DNA from: Candidatus Proelusimicrobium tauri | GTDB lineage: Bacteria; Elusimicrobiota; Elusimicrobia; Elusimicrobiales; Elusimicrobiaceae | Direction of reading: 5' to 3' | Assembly: GCA_002311025.1 (NCBI GenBank) | Contig: DBYY01000004.1 | Span: forward strand, 6,212-70,211 | Length of the DNA: 64,000 nucleotides | In this document: positions 1 to 8,998 of the stretch, piece by piece | How the letters are laid out: every line of letters begins with the position of its first letter | Position numbering within the stretch: the first letter of the stretch is position 1 | Translations under genes and position numbers: made by a program | The notes under the pieces: generated by a model | Told to the model about the DNA's origin: nothing | The model's input: only the letters and a program-made list of their open reading frames with translations | The model's database searches: none

Positions 1-164
1 CGGCAAAACAAGTTATAAATAAACTTGCCAAAAAAGGTATTTTGGCAGGGGTCGACTTAGGGCAAGTTGATAAGTCCTTAAAGAACAGTTTACTTGTTTG
101 TATAACGGAAACCAAAACGCAAGCCGATATCGAAAGATTTATTTCTTGCTTGAGGGGGATTTAA
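1..164 (+). CDS. gcvPA: Glycine dehydrogenase (decarboxylating) subunit 1, C-terminal end (partial)
   Basis: Only the last 53 codons lie in the window; the gene enters from the left and its frame starts at base 3. The visible tail contains GILAGVDLG followed by a LLVCITETKT-like strand and a final helix, which matches the C-terminus of the P-protein subunit 1 (GcvPA) of two-subunit glycine decarboxylases. The stop at 162-164 is one base before the ATG of gcvPB, so the subunits are almost certainly co-transcribed and translationally coupled. With GcvPB it would form the PLP enzyme that decarboxylates glycine and passes the aminomethyl group to lipoylated H protein. Identification rests on a short stretch plus the strong context. 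Confidence 0.9.
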   Translation, partial: AKQVINKLAKKGILAGVDLGQVDKSLKNSLLVCITETKTQADIERFISCLRGI

Positions 165-165
165 T

Positions 166-1581
166 ATGGAAAAACTTATCATAGAAAAATCAAACGGAGC
201 AAGAGGGGTTATTTTCAACGGCGTAAAAGATGTTTCTTCTTTACTTGATAAAAAACATTTACGCAAGCAAGAACCCAATTTGCCGCAAGTGAGCGAGTTT
301 GATGTAGTACGCCATTTTACCAATTTATCAAGATTAAACTTTTGCTTGGATACACATTTTTATCCGCTTGGCTCTTGCACAATGAAGTATAACCCTAAGT
401 CCTATGATGTTTTGTGTTCTTTAGAGAATTTTTCTTGCTTACATCCCTTAACTCCCGCTACAAATGCGCAAGGGACTTTAGAACTTATTTACAAATTTGA
501 AGAACTTTTAAAAGGAATTACAGGCCTTTCTTCTTGGACTTTGCAACCTTCAGCCGGCGCGCACGGCGAATTTACGGGCGCGCTTATTGCCAAGACTTAT
601 CACAAAAAAGATAAAAATAGAACGGAAATTATTGTTCCCGATACGGCGCACGGTACTAATCCGGCAACGGCAGCGATGTGCGGCTTCAAAGTTGTAAATA
701 TAAAATCAAACGCACACGGCAGAGTTGACCTTGAAGAACTTAAAAAAGTGCTCGGTCCTAAAACGGCTATGGTTATGCTTACCTTGCCAAATACGGCCGG
801 TCTTTTTGAAAGAGATATTTTAGAAATTTCAAAACTTGTCCACGCCGCAGGCGCACTTTTATATATGGACGGCGCAAACTTAAATGCTTTAATCGGTCTT
901 GTTAAACCGGTCGATATGGGAGTTGATATTATGCATATTAACTTACATAAAACTTTAGCCGCCCCGCACGGCGGTGGCGGTCCGGGTGCCGGTGCTGTTG
1001 GTGTACGCAAGGGATTAGAAGAACTTTTGCCACTCGGCAGAGTTTTATTCGACGGTCAAAAATATACTTTATTAACAAAAAGTAAAAAGAGTATCGGACA
1101 AGTTAAAAGTTTTTGGGGAAATATAGCAATTGTCATCCGCGCTTATGCTTATTTAAGGCAATTCGACGGCAAAACGCTTGGCAATATCGCGAGAAATGCC
1201 GTCTTAAACGCAAATTATGTAAGAGTTAAACTTAAAAATTATTTTCCTGCTTTCTTTGACGAAGTTTGTATGCACGAATGCGTGCTTACTATTGCTAAAG
1301 ATATGCCTAATTTAAAAGCCCTTTATGTCGCAAAACGTTTGCTTGATTTGGGATATCACGCACCGACAATTTACTTCCCGCTTATTGTCCCTCAAGCACT
1401 TATGGTAGAGCCGACCGAAACGGAAAGTAAGCAAACTTTAGACGGGTTTATTGAGGCAATGAAACAAATTTTTGAAGAAGCAAAGAAAGATATTTCTATG
1501 CTTGAACATGCTCCGCATAAAACAGAAATCGGAGTTATTGACGAAGTTTTAGCGGCAAGAGAGCCAAACTTAAAATGGTAA
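166..1581 (+). CDS. gcvPB: Glycine dehydrogenase (decarboxylating) subunit 2
   Basis: A 471-residue cytoplasmic PLP enzyme, the usual length for GcvPB. With subunit 1 it decarboxylates glycine in the glycine cleavage system. Visible motifs are GSCTMKYNP (residues 69-77) and the cofactor site NLHKTLAAPHGGGGPG, whose Lys262 is the expected Schiff-base lysine, followed by the glycine-rich phosphate loop. ATG at 166 lies one base after the gcvPA stop, and the upstream GAGGGGGA is a good ribosome binding site. The last seven bases overlap the next gene, a lipoate/octanoate transferase, which fits the need for lipoylated H protein. Lpd, the L protein, is encoded at 24155. GcvT and GcvH are not in the window and probably lie upstream. 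Confidence 0.97.
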   Translation: MEKLIIEKSNGARGVIFNGVKDVSSLLDKKHLRKQEPNLPQVSEFDVVRHFTNLSRLNFCLDTHFYPLGSCTMKYNPKSYDVLCSLENFSCLHPLTPATNAQGTLELIYKFEELLKGITGLSSWTLQPSAGAHGEFTGALIAKTYHKKDKNRTEIIVPDTAHGTNPATAAMCGFKVVNIKSNAHGRVDLEELKKVLGPKTAMVMLTLPNTAGLFERDILEISKLVHAAGALLYMDGANLNALIGLVKPVDMGVDIMHINLHKTLAAPHGGGGPGAGAVGVRKGLEELLPLGRVLFDGQKYTLLTKSKKSIGQVKSFWGNIAIVIRAYAYLRQFDGKTLGNIARNAVLNANYVRVKLKNYFPAFFDEVCMHECVLTIAKDMPNLKALYVAKRLLDLGYHAPTIYFPLIVPQALMVEPTETESKQTLDGFIEAMKQIFEEAKKDISMLEHAPHKTEIGVIDEVLAAREPNLKW

Positions 1582-2255
1582 TTTTACAAACTCCTTCTTT
1601 TGATGTATATAGCCAAATGGCAATTGACGAAATAATTGCTTGCGATAAAACTTTGGAAGATAAAAACTTCTTAAGATTTTTTAATTGGCAAGATAAAAAA
1701 GCCATAACTTTCGGCTATGCGCAAAGGAGCAAATCTCTAAAAGAGCAATTTGATTTAGGTTATCAAATAACCCGCCGTCCTAGTGGCGGCGGGGTAGTTT
1801 ACCACGAGGGTGATTTGACTTTTTCCATCATTTTTACCAGCACCGATAAAGTGGAAGAAATTTATAAAAAACTACATACCGCTATTGCCGGGGAGTTGAA
1901 AAAATATATAAAAGAAGTTCAAAATTACGACCAGAAAAATATCTTTAAACCGGTTGAAAACGGACAGAGCAAAAGTTGTTTTGCCAACCCCGTTTTAGAT
2001 GATTTAATGGTAGACGGTAAAAAAATTTTAGGTGGTGCAATAAGGCGTTTTGGTAATAGAATTTTATATCAAGGCACTTTGCAAATAACAGGTGCGCGCG
2101 GTAGAGAAGAATATAAAACCGCTATAAAACACGCTCTTGAAAAGTATTTTCAAGAAGAAACTTCTTTTGAAGATATTTCCTCTGTTTTGCTTGCGCAAAT
2201 CAAAGACAAAGCAGAGCATATTTATAAAAATCCCGCGTGGATAAACAAATACTAA
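1575..2255 (+). CDS. Lipoate-protein ligase / octanoyltransferase family (LplA/LipM-like)
   Basis: A 226-residue protein of the biotin/lipoate ligase fold (PF03099 type). It carries RRPSGGGVVYHEGDLTFS (residues 67-84), the lipoate/octanoate pocket signature, then DGKKILGGAIRR (about 147-158) with the conserved lysine. SCFANP, with Cys135, sits just before that lysine, as in LipM-type octanoyltransferases where a cysteine carries the acyl intermediate. The C-terminal accessory domain of E. coli LplA is absent. It could therefore be a LipM-like octanoyl transferase or a short lipoate ligase; sequence alone does not decide. It overlaps gcvPB by seven bases, so its likely client is the glycine cleavage H protein. 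Confidence 0.85.
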   Translation: MVILQTPSFDVYSQMAIDEIIACDKTLEDKNFLRFFNWQDKKAITFGYAQRSKSLKEQFDLGYQITRRPSGGGVVYHEGDLTFSIIFTSTDKVEEIYKKLHTAIAGELKKYIKEVQNYDQKNIFKPVENGQSKSCFANPVLDDLMVDGKKILGGAIRRFGNRILYQGTLQITGARGREEYKTAIKHALEKYFQEETSFEDISSVLLAQIKDKAEHIYKNPAWINKY

Positions 2256-2264
2256 GGTAAAATT

Positions 2265-2963
2265 ATGACAAAATTTGTTAAGTTTTTAATAGGTATTGTT
2301 CTTGCGCCAACGGCGTTATTTACCGTTTTTGCCTTTTTTCAAGGTATTTATTCAATTTTTAAATCTTACAAGATAACTTTATTTTTTGTTATCGGTATGA
2401 TAGTTTACGGCCTTGTTCACAAATTTATTTATAACTTTTCGCGCCCTTATGTTTTTGCGCACGAAATTACTCATGCCATTAGCGCAATGTGTTGCGGTTA
2501 TAAAGCGCAAAATTTAAAAGTGGGGGAAGAAAGCGGTCAGGTAAAAGTAAGCGGCACAAATATCTTTATTTTTCTTGCTCCCTATTGTTTGCCTTTATAT
2601 GCTGTTTTTATTTTGCTGATTTATTTTTTCTGGCATCTTTTAAGTCCGGAAACGGCTTTTAAATATAAAGATATTTTCCTTTTCCTTTTTGGTTTTTTCA
2701 TTATGTTTCACTTGTGGCATACGGTCAAAACTTTACAGGAAACCGAGCAAAGCGATATTTTACAAGCAGGCGGAACGGTTTTTTCCGTATCAATAATTGT
2801 TTTATCAAATGTCTTAATAATTTTCGGTCTTTTGGAAATTTGTTTTCCCGGGATTTTGCCTCTTTTTACTCTTTTTAAACAAGTTGTTTCCAATACTCTT
2901 TTCTTCTGGCAGAAGATTTTTGCTTGGCTTTATAATTTAGTAAATGGGATAGGTTCTAAATGA
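2265..2963 (+). CDS. Polytopic membrane protein with HExxH motif (M50-like putative protease)
   Basis: A 232-residue very hydrophobic protein with about six predicted membrane segments (roughly residues 8-28, 36-55, 103-125, 140-160, 175-195 and 205-225). VFAHEITHA places HEITH at residues 66-70 at the edge of a membrane segment. That is the arrangement of M50-type intramembrane metalloproteases and their M50B-like relatives, in which HExxH binds zinc. A second conserved-looking patch, HTVKTLQETEQSD, lies around 148-160, but I cannot point to a classic NPDG motif. It starts nine bases after the previous gene and overlaps the AsmA-like gene by ATGA. Protease activity is inference; the cellular substrate is unknown. 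Confidence 0.65.
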   Translation: MTKFVKFLIGIVLAPTALFTVFAFFQGIYSIFKSYKITLFFVIGMIVYGLVHKFIYNFSRPYVFAHEITHAISAMCCGYKAQNLKVGEESGQVKVSGTNIFIFLAPYCLPLYAVFILLIYFFWHLLSPETAFKYKDIFLFLFGFFIMFHLWHTVKTLQETEQSDILQAGGTVFSVSIIVLSNVLIIFGLLEICFPGILPLFTLFKQVVSNTLFFWQKIFAWLYNLVNGIGSK

Positions 2964-5254
2964 CAAAGAAAATTTTAAAAAACTCTTATAGATTTTTTAA
3001 ATTTCTTACAAGAAATCTAATCCGTTCTTTATTTCTTGTTTGTCTTGGTATTCTAATTTTTATTTGTATAGGTTGGTTCTTACTGGTTATATATTTTAAT
3101 GCCCACAATCTCGGGCAAATAATCGTGAACAGTTTACAAGATAATTTCGCCCGCCCGGTTGTTATAAACGAGATAAAACTTGCCTCTTTAAACAGTGTAG
3201 AAATTAAAGGTCTTAAAATCATAAACGAACATATGGAAGATTATGATGAGTTTATTTCTGTTGATGACTTAATTATTCACTATGATTTATATCCCTTATT
3301 AAAAAATCGCGTCCAAATAAATGAAGTCATTTTAAACAGTCCCGTTATTCACATTATAAAAAACGAACAGGGGGTGTATAATATTCAGAATTTAGCGGTA
3401 TCTTCCAGCGATAGCCAACAAGGGCAAAAGTTTAATGTTAAATCTCTTTCCGGTCAGGATTGGGAAGTTATTATAGAAGACTGGATAATAAAAAACGGTA
3501 CTTTTGCCTATAAAGATTTACAAACAAAAACCGCCCACTCTTTAAGCGGTTTTAATGCCCACTTTTTAAATTTAAAGTTTAATGATTTTACTAATTTCTC
3601 TTCCGATTTCATTGTTCGTAACCGCATAGATGAAAAAATTACCGAAACTCAAATTTCTATGGAAGGCAAAGTAAATTTTGCCAATTTTAAGACGGAAGAA
3701 ATGTCGTTTAGCGATACTAAAGGCGTAATACAATTCTTAAAAAAGCCACTACCTTTCACGCTTAACTTAACTGATTTTACCTCTCCTAAAATTGAAGCAA
3801 CTTTTTCTGTGCCGGCTTTCAGTTATGAAGATGTTTCCCTCTTCTACAAAAAACCTTTTAAGGAAAAATATCCTTCTTTCGATGTCAATTTAAAAGCCGC
3901 TTTTGAGGATAATTTTTCTCAAGTGTTTTTAAACAATTTGCAGGTAAAAAATAAGAATTTAACTGTTCAGGCACAAGGTGATTTTAATTTTACTTCTCAA
4001 TCAGGGCAGGTAACTTACAAAACAAAAGAGTTTAATATAGAAAAATTGACTTATTTAACTTTCCTTGAACCTTATAAATTAACGGGTAAATTATCCGTTC
4101 AAGGTAAACTTCTTTATAATAGCGGCAAATTGCGCGCGCCGTCTTTCAAAGCGGACTTAAATAAAGTCAATGCCTTTATCAGCAATTTTACTATTGAGGA
4201 CGCAAAAGGCACTTTCGAAGCGCGTGATAATTTTGATTATATGACGGCAAAAGTGCAAGACGGTATTTTTAAAGTCGGGCGTCAGGTTATTTCCCAAATC
4301 AAAGGTACAACAACTTTAGAATATTCCAAACAAAATTTCTATGCCCAAGTTTATGATACTTTACTAAACGATAAAACTATGAAAATGAGCGTCGCAATTT
4401 CAAATGTCGCAATTCCTCAAAAGAGGCGCATAAAAACTTTAATTTATACAAGTGTTTTTGAACCTTTGGAAATTTTTGATTTAACGGAAGATTTTGTTAT
4501 TGCCCTTTCCGATGATGATTCTTCTACCCCACAAAAAGAAGACGGTTCTCTTGCGTGGTTACATAATTTCAAAAATAGTTTACCTACATTTATGCCCAAC
4601 TTTAGCGGTTCACTTTACGCTAAAGAATTAAAAACGCCAATTATTTATGGTAAAGATTTTTATGCCGAGTTTACTTTGGAAAATCTTTTGCCCGGTATGG
4701 ATAAACTAAACGGCACCATAGAGACAGAATTAAAAGACGGTATAATTTATAAACTCCAAGAAGCCGCCGAACGCCAGCAGGCGCTTGGTATTGCCTTTCA
4801 GCCATTTGTTATAATGAATAATATGGAGCGTGCCGGTTCTTTCAAAATGAGTAAAGTGTTAAAAGATACCCCCGTTGAAATTATGGATGCTTCAGTCAAT
4901 TTTACAAATGGTAAAATGAGAGTAAACAATTTTTATGTAGACGGCAAAGTTATTGCGGCTACTATTAACGGTTGGGTTGATTGGTTTAAGGAAAACTTGG
5001 ATTTAGATATTTACACAATGTTTAAGAACACATCTAAGCGCGGTGTCCTTTCCGAAAACTTAACCGACGAAAGCGGCGACCCTGCTTTAGCATTCAGAAC
5101 CCATAAAACTATGAAAGACCCCGCCGTTCAAATGAAAAGCCCTAAAAAGACGGGTAAGAAAATACAGGAAGCCCGCCAAAAAGGACTGAATACGGATTTT
5201 AAACAGATAAAAGAATTTATAGGAGTGTCAGACAATGAGAAAACAGAAAATTGA
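2960..5254 (+). CDS. AsmA-like / DUF748-type envelope protein
   Basis: A 764-residue protein with one N-terminal membrane anchor (about residues 18-45). A long beta-rich region follows, of the type seen in AsmA/TamB-like lipid-transfer and outer-membrane biogenesis proteins. Repeated short motifs such as VEIKGLKI and EVILNSPVIHI near the N-terminus, and the late DASVNFTNGKMRVNNFYVDG block, are typical of AsmA C-terminal domains, where derivatives of one beta-strand repeat stack. It begins within the stop of the membrane HExxH gene (ATGA overlap), which suggests a coupled envelope role. The last 20 bases overlap pyrE. Exact function (phospholipid transport or outer-membrane assembly) is inferred from the family. 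Confidence 0.75.
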   Translation: MTKKILKNSYRFFKFLTRNLIRSLFLVCLGILIFICIGWFLLVIYFNAHNLGQIIVNSLQDNFARPVVINEIKLASLNSVEIKGLKIINEHMEDYDEFISVDDLIIHYDLYPLLKNRVQINEVILNSPVIHIIKNEQGVYNIQNLAVSSSDSQQGQKFNVKSLSGQDWEVIIEDWIIKNGTFAYKDLQTKTAHSLSGFNAHFLNLKFNDFTNFSSDFIVRNRIDEKITETQISMEGKVNFANFKTEEMSFSDTKGVIQFLKKPLPFTLNLTDFTSPKIEATFSVPAFSYEDVSLFYKKPFKEKYPSFDVNLKAAFEDNFSQVFLNNLQVKNKNLTVQAQGDFNFTSQSGQVTYKTKEFNIEKLTYLTFLEPYKLTGKLSVQGKLLYNSGKLRAPSFKADLNKVNAFISNFTIEDAKGTFEARDNFDYMTAKVQDGIFKVGRQVISQIKGTTTLEYSKQNFYAQVYDTLLNDKTMKMSVAISNVAIPQKRRIKTLIYTSVFEPLEIFDLTEDFVIALSDDDSSTPQKEDGSLAWLHNFKNSLPTFMPNFSGSLYAKELKTPIIYGKDFYAEFTLENLLPGMDKLNGTIETELKDGIIYKLQEAAERQQALGIAFQPFVIMNNMERAGSFKMSKVLKDTPVEIMDASVNFTNGKMRVNNFYVDGKVIAATINGWVDWFKENLDLDIYTMFKNTSKRGVLSENLTDESGDPALAFRTHKTMKDPAVQMKSPKKTGKKIQEARQKGLNTDFKQIKEFIGVSDNEKTEN

Positions 5255-5807
5255 TATGATGAGTATCTTGCAGGAAAATGAAGCCATTATCGAAGGACAT
5301 TTTGAATTACCCAACGGCTTACATATCCAAAATTATATTGATACTGATGTGCTTTTTCAATACCCCGGTCTTACTACAAAAATTGCGCAAGGTTTAGCAG
5401 ATTTATTTGAAAGAAAAATTGATGTCGTTTTAGCACCTACCGCGCATAATGCCATTATTGCCCAAGAAGTTGCCCGTGTTAAAGGCGCGCGCGCTTTAAC
5501 TGCTATTAATGTTAACGGCAAAATGCGCTTAAAAGGTCATGTGAAAATTGAACCTAACCAAAAAGTTTTAATTGTTGATAATGTTTCTATGACGGGCAGA
5601 ACTTCACGCCAAGCGGCCGCTTTAATAAAAATGCTCCAAGCCGATCCTATCGGTATTGCCGTTATTGTTGATAGGTCAGATAGCGGCGCCGTTGATAATA
5701 TCCCTTTGCGTTCACTCTTAAATTATCCCTTACAAACTTATTACGCAGGCGATTGTCCTATGTGTAAAGAAGGCTTATCTCTTAAAACACCGGGTGAAGA
5801 TTTATGA
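5235..5807 (+). CDS. pyrE: Orotate phosphoribosyltransferase (PyrE-like)
   Basis: A 190-residue type I phosphoribosyltransferase. GHFELPNGLH (residues 21-30) matches the OPRTase N-terminal signature. VLIVDNVSMTGRTS (111-124) is the PRPP-binding loop, with Asn116 where most family members have a second acidic residue. The C-terminus, GDCPMCKEG with Cys174 and Cys177, matches the CPLC tail of the Thermus-type PyrE subgroup. It would join orotate to PRPP in UMP synthesis, but the altered PRPP motif leaves room for a different base substrate. The start at 5235 is supported by AGGAG at 5221-5225, although it overlaps the preceding gene by 20 bases; ATGs at 5256 and 5259 are less well placed. Confidence 0.82.
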   Translation: MRKQKIDMMSILQENEAIIEGHFELPNGLHIQNYIDTDVLFQYPGLTTKIAQGLADLFERKIDVVLAPTAHNAIIAQEVARVKGARALTAINVNGKMRLKGHVKIEPNQKVLIVDNVSMTGRTSRQAAALIKMLQADPIGIAVIVDRSDSGAVDNIPLRSLLNYPLQTYYAGDCPMCKEGLSLKTPGEDL

Positions 5808-6976
5808 GAGAAATTAAAGTAAAAGCCAAAGAAGAACACCGCATAAAAAAAGGTCATTATTGGCTTTTTTCAAACGAACTTGAAAAAGTTGATACAAGTG
5901 CCAAAGCAGGCGAAATTGTGCGTGTGGTTGATTGTCGCGATAATATTTTAGGTTATGGCTTTTTTAATCCGCACAGTTTAATTGCAGTTAGATTTATTAC
6001 AAAGAGAGAAGAGCCACCCACCAAAAATTTTATTTTTGAAACTATTGATAATACTTTTGAATACCGCAAAACTTTAGGGCTTCGCAAATACGGCCGTATG
6101 TGCTATGGCGAGGCCGACGGCGCACCCGGCCTTATTATTGACCGCTACGGCGATTATCTTGTTATAGAAATTTTAACCGCCGGTATGGAAAATCTTAAAG
6201 AAGATATTTTATCTGCCGTTAAAAAAGTTTTCAAACCTAAAGGAATAGTCTTTAAAAACGAAAGTAATTTTAGAATGCTTGAAGGCCTTTCCCAAGCAAA
6301 CGAAACTATCGGGGATATTCCCGAAGAACTTGAAATTGAAGAAAACGGCGTAAAGTTTTTAGTCAATTTAACCTCTTCTCAAAAAACAGGTTTTTATTTT
6401 GACCAACGCGAAAACCGCGCATTTTTGAAACCATATTTTAAAGATAAAATTGTTTTAGATTTATATTCTTACAGCGGTTCTTTCGGTATAAATGCCGCCT
6501 TAAACGGAGCCGTTGCCGTCTGGGGAACGGATTCAAGCGCGGCTGCCGTTGAACTGGCAAATAAAAATGCCGCTTTAAATAAAGTTAGCGATATTTGCCA
6601 ATATCAAAGAGATGACGCCGAAAGATTGCTCAGCGCCGCTATGAAAAAGCAACTGCCAAATCAGCCCGATATGATACTTTTGGACCCGCCCGCTTTTGTA
6701 AAGAATAGAAAAAGTTTGCCCCAAGCAATTAATTTATATGTTAAATTAAACCGCATGGCACTTGAAGGTCTTGAAAAAGGCGGACTTTTGGCAAGTTCTA
6801 CCTGTTCGCACCATATCACGCGCGAAATCTTTATTGATATTTTAAAGCAGGCCGCCGCCAAAGCAGGCAAGGAAGTGCGTTTAATTGAACTTCGCACTCA
6901 GGCAAAGGATCATCCTATTTTGATTGGTATGCCGGAGACTGAGTATTTGCATTTTGCCCTACTACAAGTCTTATAA
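5804..6976 (+). CDS. Class I SAM-dependent rRNA methyltransferase (RlmI family)
   Basis: A 390-residue protein with an N-terminal PUA-like RNA-binding domain (residues about 1-75), a middle domain and a C-terminal Rossmann methyltransferase. Visible motifs are QKTGFYFDQREN, the SAM loop VLDLYSYSGSFG, LLDPPAF and SSTCSHH. The cysteine in the last motif is the expected catalytic residue of the m5C methyltransferases RlmI/YccW, which modify 23S rRNA C1962. Length is close to E. coli RlmI. It overlaps pyrE by ATGA and ends the first operon. The exact target base is inferred from family. Confidence 0.88.
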   Translation: MREIKVKAKEEHRIKKGHYWLFSNELEKVDTSAKAGEIVRVVDCRDNILGYGFFNPHSLIAVRFITKREEPPTKNFIFETIDNTFEYRKTLGLRKYGRMCYGEADGAPGLIIDRYGDYLVIEILTAGMENLKEDILSAVKKVFKPKGIVFKNESNFRMLEGLSQANETIGDIPEELEIEENGVKFLVNLTSSQKTGFYFDQRENRAFLKPYFKDKIVLDLYSYSGSFGINAALNGAVAVWGTDSSAAAVELANKNAALNKVSDICQYQRDDAERLLSAAMKKQLPNQPDMILLDPPAFVKNRKSLPQAINLYVKLNRMALEGLEKGGLLASSTCSHHITREIFIDILKQAAAKAGKEVRLIELRTQAKDHPILIGMPETEYLHFALLQVL

Positions 6977-7013
6977 TTTTGCGGCGGCTTTTATTTATTC
7001 TATAAAAATCGTC

Positions 7014-7038
7014 ATTCCCGAGTGTTTTTGTCGGGAAT
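7014..7038. repeat. Small palindrome ATTCCCGA / TCGGGAAT
   Basis: A perfect 8-bp inverted repeat (7014-7021 and 7031-7038) around a 9-base loop, in the gap between two convergent genes. It is not followed by a T-run on either strand, so it does not look like a standard intrinsic terminator. Its sequence resembles the GTCATTCCCG...CGGGAATC small intergenic repeats found in many genomes. No second clear copy was seen in this window. Confidence 0.6.
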
Positions 7039-7081
7039 CTCCACGCTTTATTTCTCTAAATGTAAAATCAATAAAAACAAT

Positions 7082-7651
7082 TTAGACCCAAATAAATCTA
7101 CACATTATGAAAAAGAATAAAAGCATGCTCATAACAATATAAGAGAAAAGATTAACAAAAATAATAGTTATCGCTATTGTTTTTGTTGAATAGTCTTTTA
7201 TTAAATCTTTTTTAACTACAAAAAACTCTACAATACAAGATTCTATAAACATTATTATAATTGTGGTGAATGACCACGGACCAAGTGCCATTACAGCGAC
7301 ATCATATTTATACTGGGGAATCAAGATTGGCAATATTAAAATTAAAAGACCTATTATCGTAGAATAAAAATTAGCTTTTAGCATTAACTTAAAAAGATCC
7401 TTAAATCTTCTTTTATCAAATATAGGATCGACCCATATTGCTTCTAAAGCGGATACCATAAATAAAGCAATTATTCCGCTAATTAAATTGCCAATAAAGA
7501 ATCTTCCGGATAGGACAGGTATGGATAATACGGAAGATGCTGTTCCTATCCATAAAGGAATACCGCCGTCGGCAAAGGCAGGTTTTGCTAAAAGCAAAGT
7601 AGGTATCAAAAGAATAAATTTGTTTATATTTTTATTAATAATTTTAAACAT
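7082..7651 (-). CDS. Hypothetical multi-pass membrane protein
   Basis: A 189-residue protein that I do not recognise. It begins with a signal-peptide-like stretch ending in AKPAFADGG (about residues 20-30). Four hydrophobic segments follow (about 48-68, 92-112, 125-147 and 158-185), separated by a charged loop DKRRFKDLFK. A TATAAT box lies about 25 bases upstream of the ATG, with a weak AAGAAG ribosome site. Codon use is more AT-rich than its neighbours. It is downstream of deoB on the same strand but with its own possible promoter. No function can be assigned. Confidence 0.6.
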   Translation of the reverse strand: MFKIINKNINKFILLIPTLLLAKPAFADGGIPLWIGTASSVLSIPVLSGRFFIGNLISGIIALFMVSALEAIWVDPIFDKRRFKDLFKLMLKANFYSTIIGLLILILPILIPQYKYDVAVMALGPWSFTTIIIMFIESCIVEFFVVKKDLIKDYSTKTIAITIIFVNLFSYIVMSMLLFFFIMCRFIWV

Positions 7652-7695
7652 TTTTTCTTCTTATTTGTTTTTTAAATTATATTAAATTTTCTTTT

Positions 7696-8895
7696 TTACA
7701 AAAAACTTTTTGCGTTTTCAAAACCTTCAAGAGCAAAATATTCAGCAATAGTTTGCGCAATATCTGCGTAAGTATCTCTCCCGCCGATAAATTGGCCTAA
7801 AACTTTTTTACCAAACATCAAAACAGGCACATTTTCGCGTGTGTGATCGGTGCCTTTATAAGTTGGGTCGCAGCCGTGGTCAGCCGTGATAAAAACAATG
7901 TCATCATTTTCTAAAACATTTTGTATTTCGGGTAATCTTTTATCAAAATATTCTAGTCCTGTGGCATAGCCCTCAACATCGCGCCTGTGTCCCCAGACCA
8001 TATCAAAATCAACAAAGTTTGTAAAAATTAAAGAACCCTTTTCTGCTGTTTTAATTTCCTCTAAAGTTGTATTAAAAAGTTCCTCTAGTCCGCTTGCTTT
8101 AACTTTTTTTGTTATACCCTGTGTTGCGTAAATATCGCTGATTTTACCGATACCAATAACCTGTCCGCTGGCATCTTTTATTTTATCTAAAATCGTTTGT
8201 GCGGGCGGTTTAACGGAATAATCGTGTCTGTTTTTTGTGCGCGTAAAATTATCAGCACTAGTGCCAACAAAAGGCCGCGCAATTACGCGCGCAATATTAT
8301 AAGGTTTAACATATTTAAAAGCAATTTCGCAAAGATTATAAAGTTTTTCTAAACCGAAACTTTCCTCGTGCGCTGCAATTTGAAACACGCTATCGGCCGA
8401 AGTATAGCAAATCGGCTTGCCGGTTTTTATATGTTCTTCGCCAAGTTCTTTAATAATTTCTGTTCCACTGGCGGCTTTATTGCCAAGTATGCCGGAAAGG
8501 TTTGCCTCACGGCAGATATTATCAATTAATTCTTGCGGAAAACTTGGATAATCCGGTTTAAAATAACCCCAGTTAAAAAGCACAGGCACGCCTGCCATTT
8601 CCCAATGGCCCGAAGAAGTATCTTTGCCGTGGCTTCTTTCACGCATAAAGCCGTATTTGCTTGGCAAAGTTATTTGCGCGTTTTCTTGTTTTTCTGTTTT
8701 AAAGGAACCGTCGCTTGCCTGCGCTGCTCTTTGCAGACCAAGAAAAGTCATATTAGGTATTTTTAAAAAGCCGCGCTTTTCCATAATATGTTTTAAGGTG
8801 TTTGCGCCCTCGTCGCCAAATTTGGCCGCGTCAAGTGCGCCACCGATACCAAAAGAGTCTAACATCAAAATTACAACTTTACCTGTTTTCTTCAT
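7696..8895 (-). CDS. deoB: Phosphopentomutase
   Basis: A 399-residue member of the alkaline phosphatase superfamily that interconverts (deoxy)ribose 1-phosphate and 5-phosphate in nucleoside salvage. The N-terminal VVILMLDSFGIGGALDA carries the first metal-binding aspartate. ANTLKHI follows with the phosphorylated threonine region. GHWEMAG, and late ITADHGCDPTYKGTDHTREN, supply the Mn-binding Asp and His residues. Length matches known DeoB (about 390-410). The start at 8895 has GGGGGA eight bases upstream. It is read towards the membrane-protein gene and away from tRNA-Phe. Confidence 0.96.
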   Translation of the reverse strand: MKKTGKVVILMLDSFGIGGALDAAKFGDEGANTLKHIMEKRGFLKIPNMTFLGLQRAAQASDGSFKTEKQENAQITLPSKYGFMRERSHGKDTSSGHWEMAGVPVLFNWGYFKPDYPSFPQELIDNICREANLSGILGNKAASGTEIIKELGEEHIKTGKPICYTSADSVFQIAAHEESFGLEKLYNLCEIAFKYVKPYNIARVIARPFVGTSADNFTRTKNRHDYSVKPPAQTILDKIKDASGQVIGIGKISDIYATQGITKKVKASGLEELFNTTLEEIKTAEKGSLIFTNFVDFDMVWGHRRDVEGYATGLEYFDKRLPEIQNVLENDDIVFITADHGCDPTYKGTDHTRENVPVLMFGKKVLGQFIGGRDTYADIAQTIAEYFALEGFENAKSFL

Positions 8896-8954
8896 AAAAC
8901 ATCCCCCATTAACTCCATTGTAGTAAATTAAATCTGTAAAAACACAAAAATATT

Positions 8955-8963
8955 TGCTATAAT
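8955..8963 (+). promoter_or_regulatory. Extended -10 promoter of tRNA-Phe
   Basis: TG at 8955-8956 followed by one base and a consensus TATAAT at 8958-8963. The -35 region (about 8935-8940, TGTAAA) is weak, so the extended -10 is probably what makes it work. The expected start near 8970 leaves a leader of about 29 bases before the mature tRNA. Confidence 0.6.
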
Positions 8964-8998
8964 TTAATAAGTCAATAATTCAAACCTTTTGAATTAAA

